From Alphaproteobacteria bacterium (lineage in GTDB: Bacteria > Pseudomonadota > Alphaproteobacteria > Micropepsales > Micropepsaceae): 64,000 nt of DNA. Below, in pieces: positions 61,517 to 64,000 of this stretch. A program made the position numbers and the translations under genes. Below the pieces are notes generated by a model. It was not told the DNA's origin. It worked only from the letters and a program-made list of their open reading frames with translations, and did no database searches. How positions within the stretch are numbered: the first letter of the stretch is position 1; each line of letters opens with the position of its first letter. Where the stretch lies: assembly GCA_016783965.1 (NCBI GenBank), contig JADHVO010000006.1, forward strand, positions 124,001 to 188,000. The letters are read 5' to 3'.

Positions 61517-64000
61517 TCAGTGGAAATCGCGCGATTTGGGCAGCACCCGCACATTGCGCGGATGCCGCGGGGCGCGGCTGTCGGGTTTCTGATAGACGAT
61601 GTCCTCCCGGCGGCCCTGGAAGGGGCGGACGGGATCGGCGGTGAGCTGTTCGAGCTCGTCGCTGCGGTCCCAGATGCGGTCCGCAATCAGGTGCACGACA
61701 CCCCCTTCTGCGTCTTCCGCCTTCTGCACCCTGCCTTCGACCAGCATCAGGCGCGCCCGCATGACTTCGCTGCGATAGCGCTCCAGGATGCGCGGCCACA
61801 CCACGACATTGGTGATGCCGGTCTCGTCGCTCAGCGTGACGAACACCACGCCAGCGTCGCCCGGCATCTGGCGAACCAGTACCACACCGGCGCAGCGCAC
61901 CGGCGTGGCGTCTTTCGCGTTCGACACCTGCTTGTTGGTCAGCACGCGTTCCGCGTCGAAGGTCTCGCGCAGGAACTGCATCGGATAGCCTTTGAGGGAG
62001 AGCCGGAGTGTCTGGTAGTCGGCCAGCACATGTTCCTTGAGTGGCATGACCGGCAGCGGCGCGGTCTGTTCGGGCGGCAGCTCTTTTGTCCGCTGCACGT
62101 CGAAGATCGGCAGCGTGTGCTGATCGGGAAGACGGCGCACCGCCCAGATCGCCTCGCGCCGGTCCATGCCGAGCGATCGGAACGCATCGGCGTCGGCCAG
62201 GATCATCAGCGCCTTCTTCGGCAATTCCGTCCGCAGCACGAACCCGGCGAAGTCCGGATAGCCATAGCCGCGGTTATTTTCGATGAGGTTGGCGTCGGCT
62301 TCCTTGAAACCGTCGATCTGGCGGAAGCCAAGGCGCAGCGCGAGAGCGCCGGACGTGTTGCGTTCCAGCTTGTTGTCCCAATCACTGTACGACATGTCGG
62401 GCGGCAGCGCCTCGACATCGTGTTCGCGCGCATCGCGCACGATCTCGGCCGGGGCGTAGAAGCCCATGGGCTGCGAATTGAGCAGCGCGCAACCGAACGC
62501 GGCGGGATGATAGAGCTTGATCCAGGACGAGATGTAGACGAGGTGGGCAAAGCTCGCGGCATGGCTTTCGGGAAAGCCATACGAACCGAAACCCTCGATC
62601 TGCTTGAAGCAGCGTTCGGCGAATTCCAGCTCATAGCCGCGGCGCGTCATGCCGCTGATGAACTTGCCCTTGAAGCGGTCGATGGTGCCGAGATTGCGGA
62701 AGGTCGCCATGGCGCGGCGCAGGCCGTTCGCTTCGTCCGGCGTGAACTTCGCGGCGACGATGGCAAGACGCATCGCCTGTTCCTGGAACAGCGGCACGCC
62801 CATCGTTTCCTTCAGGACGTCCCGGAGTTCGTCCTTATGCCCGTGGTCGGGAAGAGGCGAAGGGAATTCGACCTTTTCCTTGCCGCTCCTCCGTCTGAGA
62901 TAGGGATGCACCATGCCGCCCTGGATCGGGCCGGGGCGCACGATTGCGACCTCGACGACGAGGTCGTAGAACTTCCGCGGTCTGAGGCGCGGCAGCATGC
63001 TCATCTGCGCACGGCTTTCGACCTGGAACACACCGATGGCGTCGGCCTTGCACAGCATGTCGTAGACCGCCGGGTCCTCGCGCGGCACGGTCGCGAGGTC
63101 GTAGCGGCCGCCGCCGTGCAGGGCGATCAGGTCGAACGCCTTGCGAATGCAGGTCAGCATGCCGAGCGCCAGCACGTCGACTTTCAGCAGGCCGGCGGCG
63201 TCGAGATCGTCCTTGTCCCATTCGATGAAGTAGCGGTCGTCCATCGCCGCGGGGCCGATGGGAACGATGGTGTCGAGGTTGTCGTCGGTCAGCACGAAGC
63301 CGCCGACATGCTGCGACAGGTGCCGCGGAAAGCCCATGATCATGTTGGCGAAGTGCACTGACCGCGCGATGGCCAGGTTGTGCGGATCGAGACGGCCCTG
63401 CCGCACCTGGTTCTCCTTCATCTCCGAGCCCCAGCTGCCCCACACGCTGTTCGCCATCGAGGCGGTCAGGTCTTCCGAAAGACCGAACACCTTGCCGACC
63501 TCGCGGATGGCGCTGCGCGGGCGGTAGTGGATCACGGTCGCGGTCAGTGCCGCGCGATGATGGCCGTAGCGCTGGTAGACGTGCTGGATCACCTCCTCGC
63601 GCCGCTCGTGCTCGAAATCGACGTCGATGTCCGGCGGCTCGTTGCGCTCGACGGAGATGAAGCGCTCGAACAGAAGGTCGATCTGCATCGGATCGACGGC
63701 GGTCACGCCCAGGCAATAGCAGACGACCGAGTTGGCTGCGCTGCCGCGGCCCTGGCACAGGATGTGTTTGCTGCGTGCGTAGTGCACCAGATCGCGCACG
63801 GTCAGGAAGTAGTGCGCGTATTTCTGCTGCGCGATGACCGCGAGCTCTTTCTCGATCGACGCGCACACCTTTTCGGGAATGCCGTCCGGATAGCGTTGCG
63901 CGGCGCCTTCCCAGGCGAGGTCGTGCAGGTGCCCGTCGGCGGTTTTCCCCGGCGGCACGGGCTCATGGGGGTAGTTGTATTTTATCTGTTCGAGCGAGAA
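61517..64000 (-). CDS. dnaE2: Error-prone DNA polymerase DnaE2 (partial, N-terminus outside window)
   Basis: The C-terminal 827 residues of a C-family polymerase; the frame runs through the window edge (FSLEQIKYNYPHEP...), so the PHP and part of the palm domain are missing. Catalytic-palm signatures are present: GRGSAANSVVCYCLGVTAVD, PPDIDVDFEHERREEVIQHV, and EQAMRLAIVAAKFTP. A helix-hairpin-helix region and an OB fold (CAGVVLVRQMPGDAGVVFVT, TNVVVWPRILERY) close the protein. DnaE2 acts with ImuA/ImuB in damage-induced mutagenesis; those genes are expected upstream, outside the window. It is the 3' end of that operon. Confidence 0.95.
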   Translation of the reverse strand, partial: FSLEQIKYNYPHEPVPPGKTADGHLHDLAWEGAAQRYPDGIPEKVCASIEKELAVIAQQKYAHYFLTVRDLVHYARSKHILCQGRGSAANSVVCYCLGVTAVDPMQIDLLFERFISVERNEPPDIDVDFEHERREEVIQHVYQRYGHHRAALTATVIHYRPRSAIREVGKVFGLSEDLTASMANSVWGSWGSEMKENQVRQGRLDPHNLAIARSVHFANMIMGFPRHLSQHVGGFVLTDDNLDTIVPIGPAAMDDRYFIEWDKDDLDAAGLLKVDVLALGMLTCIRKAFDLIALHGGGRYDLATVPREDPAVYDMLCKADAIGVFQVESRAQMSMLPRLRPRKFYDLVVEVAIVRPGPIQGGMVHPYLRRRSGKEKVEFPSPLPDHGHKDELRDVLKETMGVPLFQEQAMRLAIVAAKFTPDEANGLRRAMATFRNLGTIDRFKGKFISGMTRRGYELEFAERCFKQIEGFGSYGFPESHAASFAHLVYISSWIKLYHPAAFGCALLNSQPMGFYAPAEIVRDAREHDVEALPPDMSYSDWDNKLERNTSGALALRLGFRQIDGFKEADANLIENNRGYGYPDFAGFVLRTELPKKALMILADADAFRSLGMDRREAIWAVRRLPDQHTLPIFDVQRTKELPPEQTAPLPVMPLKEHVLADYQTLRLSLKGYPMQFLRETFDAERVLTNKQVSNAKDATPVRCAGVVLVRQMPGDAGVVFVTLSDETGITNVVVWPRILERYRSEVMRARLMLVEGRVQKAEDAEGGVVHLIADRIWDRSDELEQLTADPVRPFQGRREDIVYQKPDSRAPRHPRNVRVLPKSRDFH

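Overview
The window is a GC-rich chromosomal segment of an alphaproteobacterium. The order rpmH-rnpA-yidD-yidC-engB-argB, a DUF2336 protein, a CYP153-type P450, an ImuB-type DnaE2 and many REP-like palindromes all fit that class. A Rhizomicrobium/Micropepsaceae-like or caulobacterial relative is a guess only. There is no integrase, phage or plasmid gene, so this looks like resident chromosome. The minus-strand gene at the right edge (dnaE2) runs off the window.

Layout: 0-6.5 kb, DUF2336 protein, a DUF1036/peptidoglycan-binding-like protein, and the conserved argB-engB-yidC-yidD-rnpA-rpmH cluster. 6.6-14.7 kb, orphan histidine kinase, Tam methyltransferase, a decayed GNAT acetyltransferase, divergent gamma-glutamyltranspeptidase and S58 peptidase, an exported dienelactone-hydrolase-like protein and a lipoprotein, separated by REP-like palindromes. 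14.9-18.9 kb, tRNA-Arg(ACG), a repeat-rich gap, a dedA/small ORF/DUF1345 operon, uppP and an HtrA-like protease. 18.9-28.4 kb, two RND efflux adaptor-permease pairs around a TetR regulator with two clear operator palindromes. 28.5-38.9 kb, small membrane protein, NhaA-DsbA fusion coupled to an oxidoreductase, LysR/pirin pair, exonuclease III, and a CYP153 - membrane protein - thiolase operon.

The most interesting region is 39.0-51.1 kb: seven plus-strand genes that overlap or nearly abut. They encode a coiled-coil/TM protein with six periplasmic cysteines, a GAP1-like protein, a P-loop GTPase-like protein, a two-TM helical-repeat protein, a very large polytopic protein whose C-terminus resembles SEDS (FtsW/RodA) glycan polymerases, a class-B-like penicillin-binding transpeptidase with intact SxxK, SxN and KTG motifs, and a small TM protein. 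I propose a GTPase-linked peptidoglycan synthase module (a SEDS-bPBP pair under NTPase control) that I do not recognise as a described system.

From 51.1 to 61.4 kb there is a YkgJ cysteine-cluster protein, an epoxide-hydrolase-like enzyme, and a surface-glycan group: a GH84 enzyme coupled to a GT-C membrane protein, a GH18-like/NodB deacetylase/GT2 three-module protein, and two more GT-C-like membrane proteins. The 3' portion of dnaE2 closes the window. Gene calls rest on motifs and architecture read by eye; no database search was possible.
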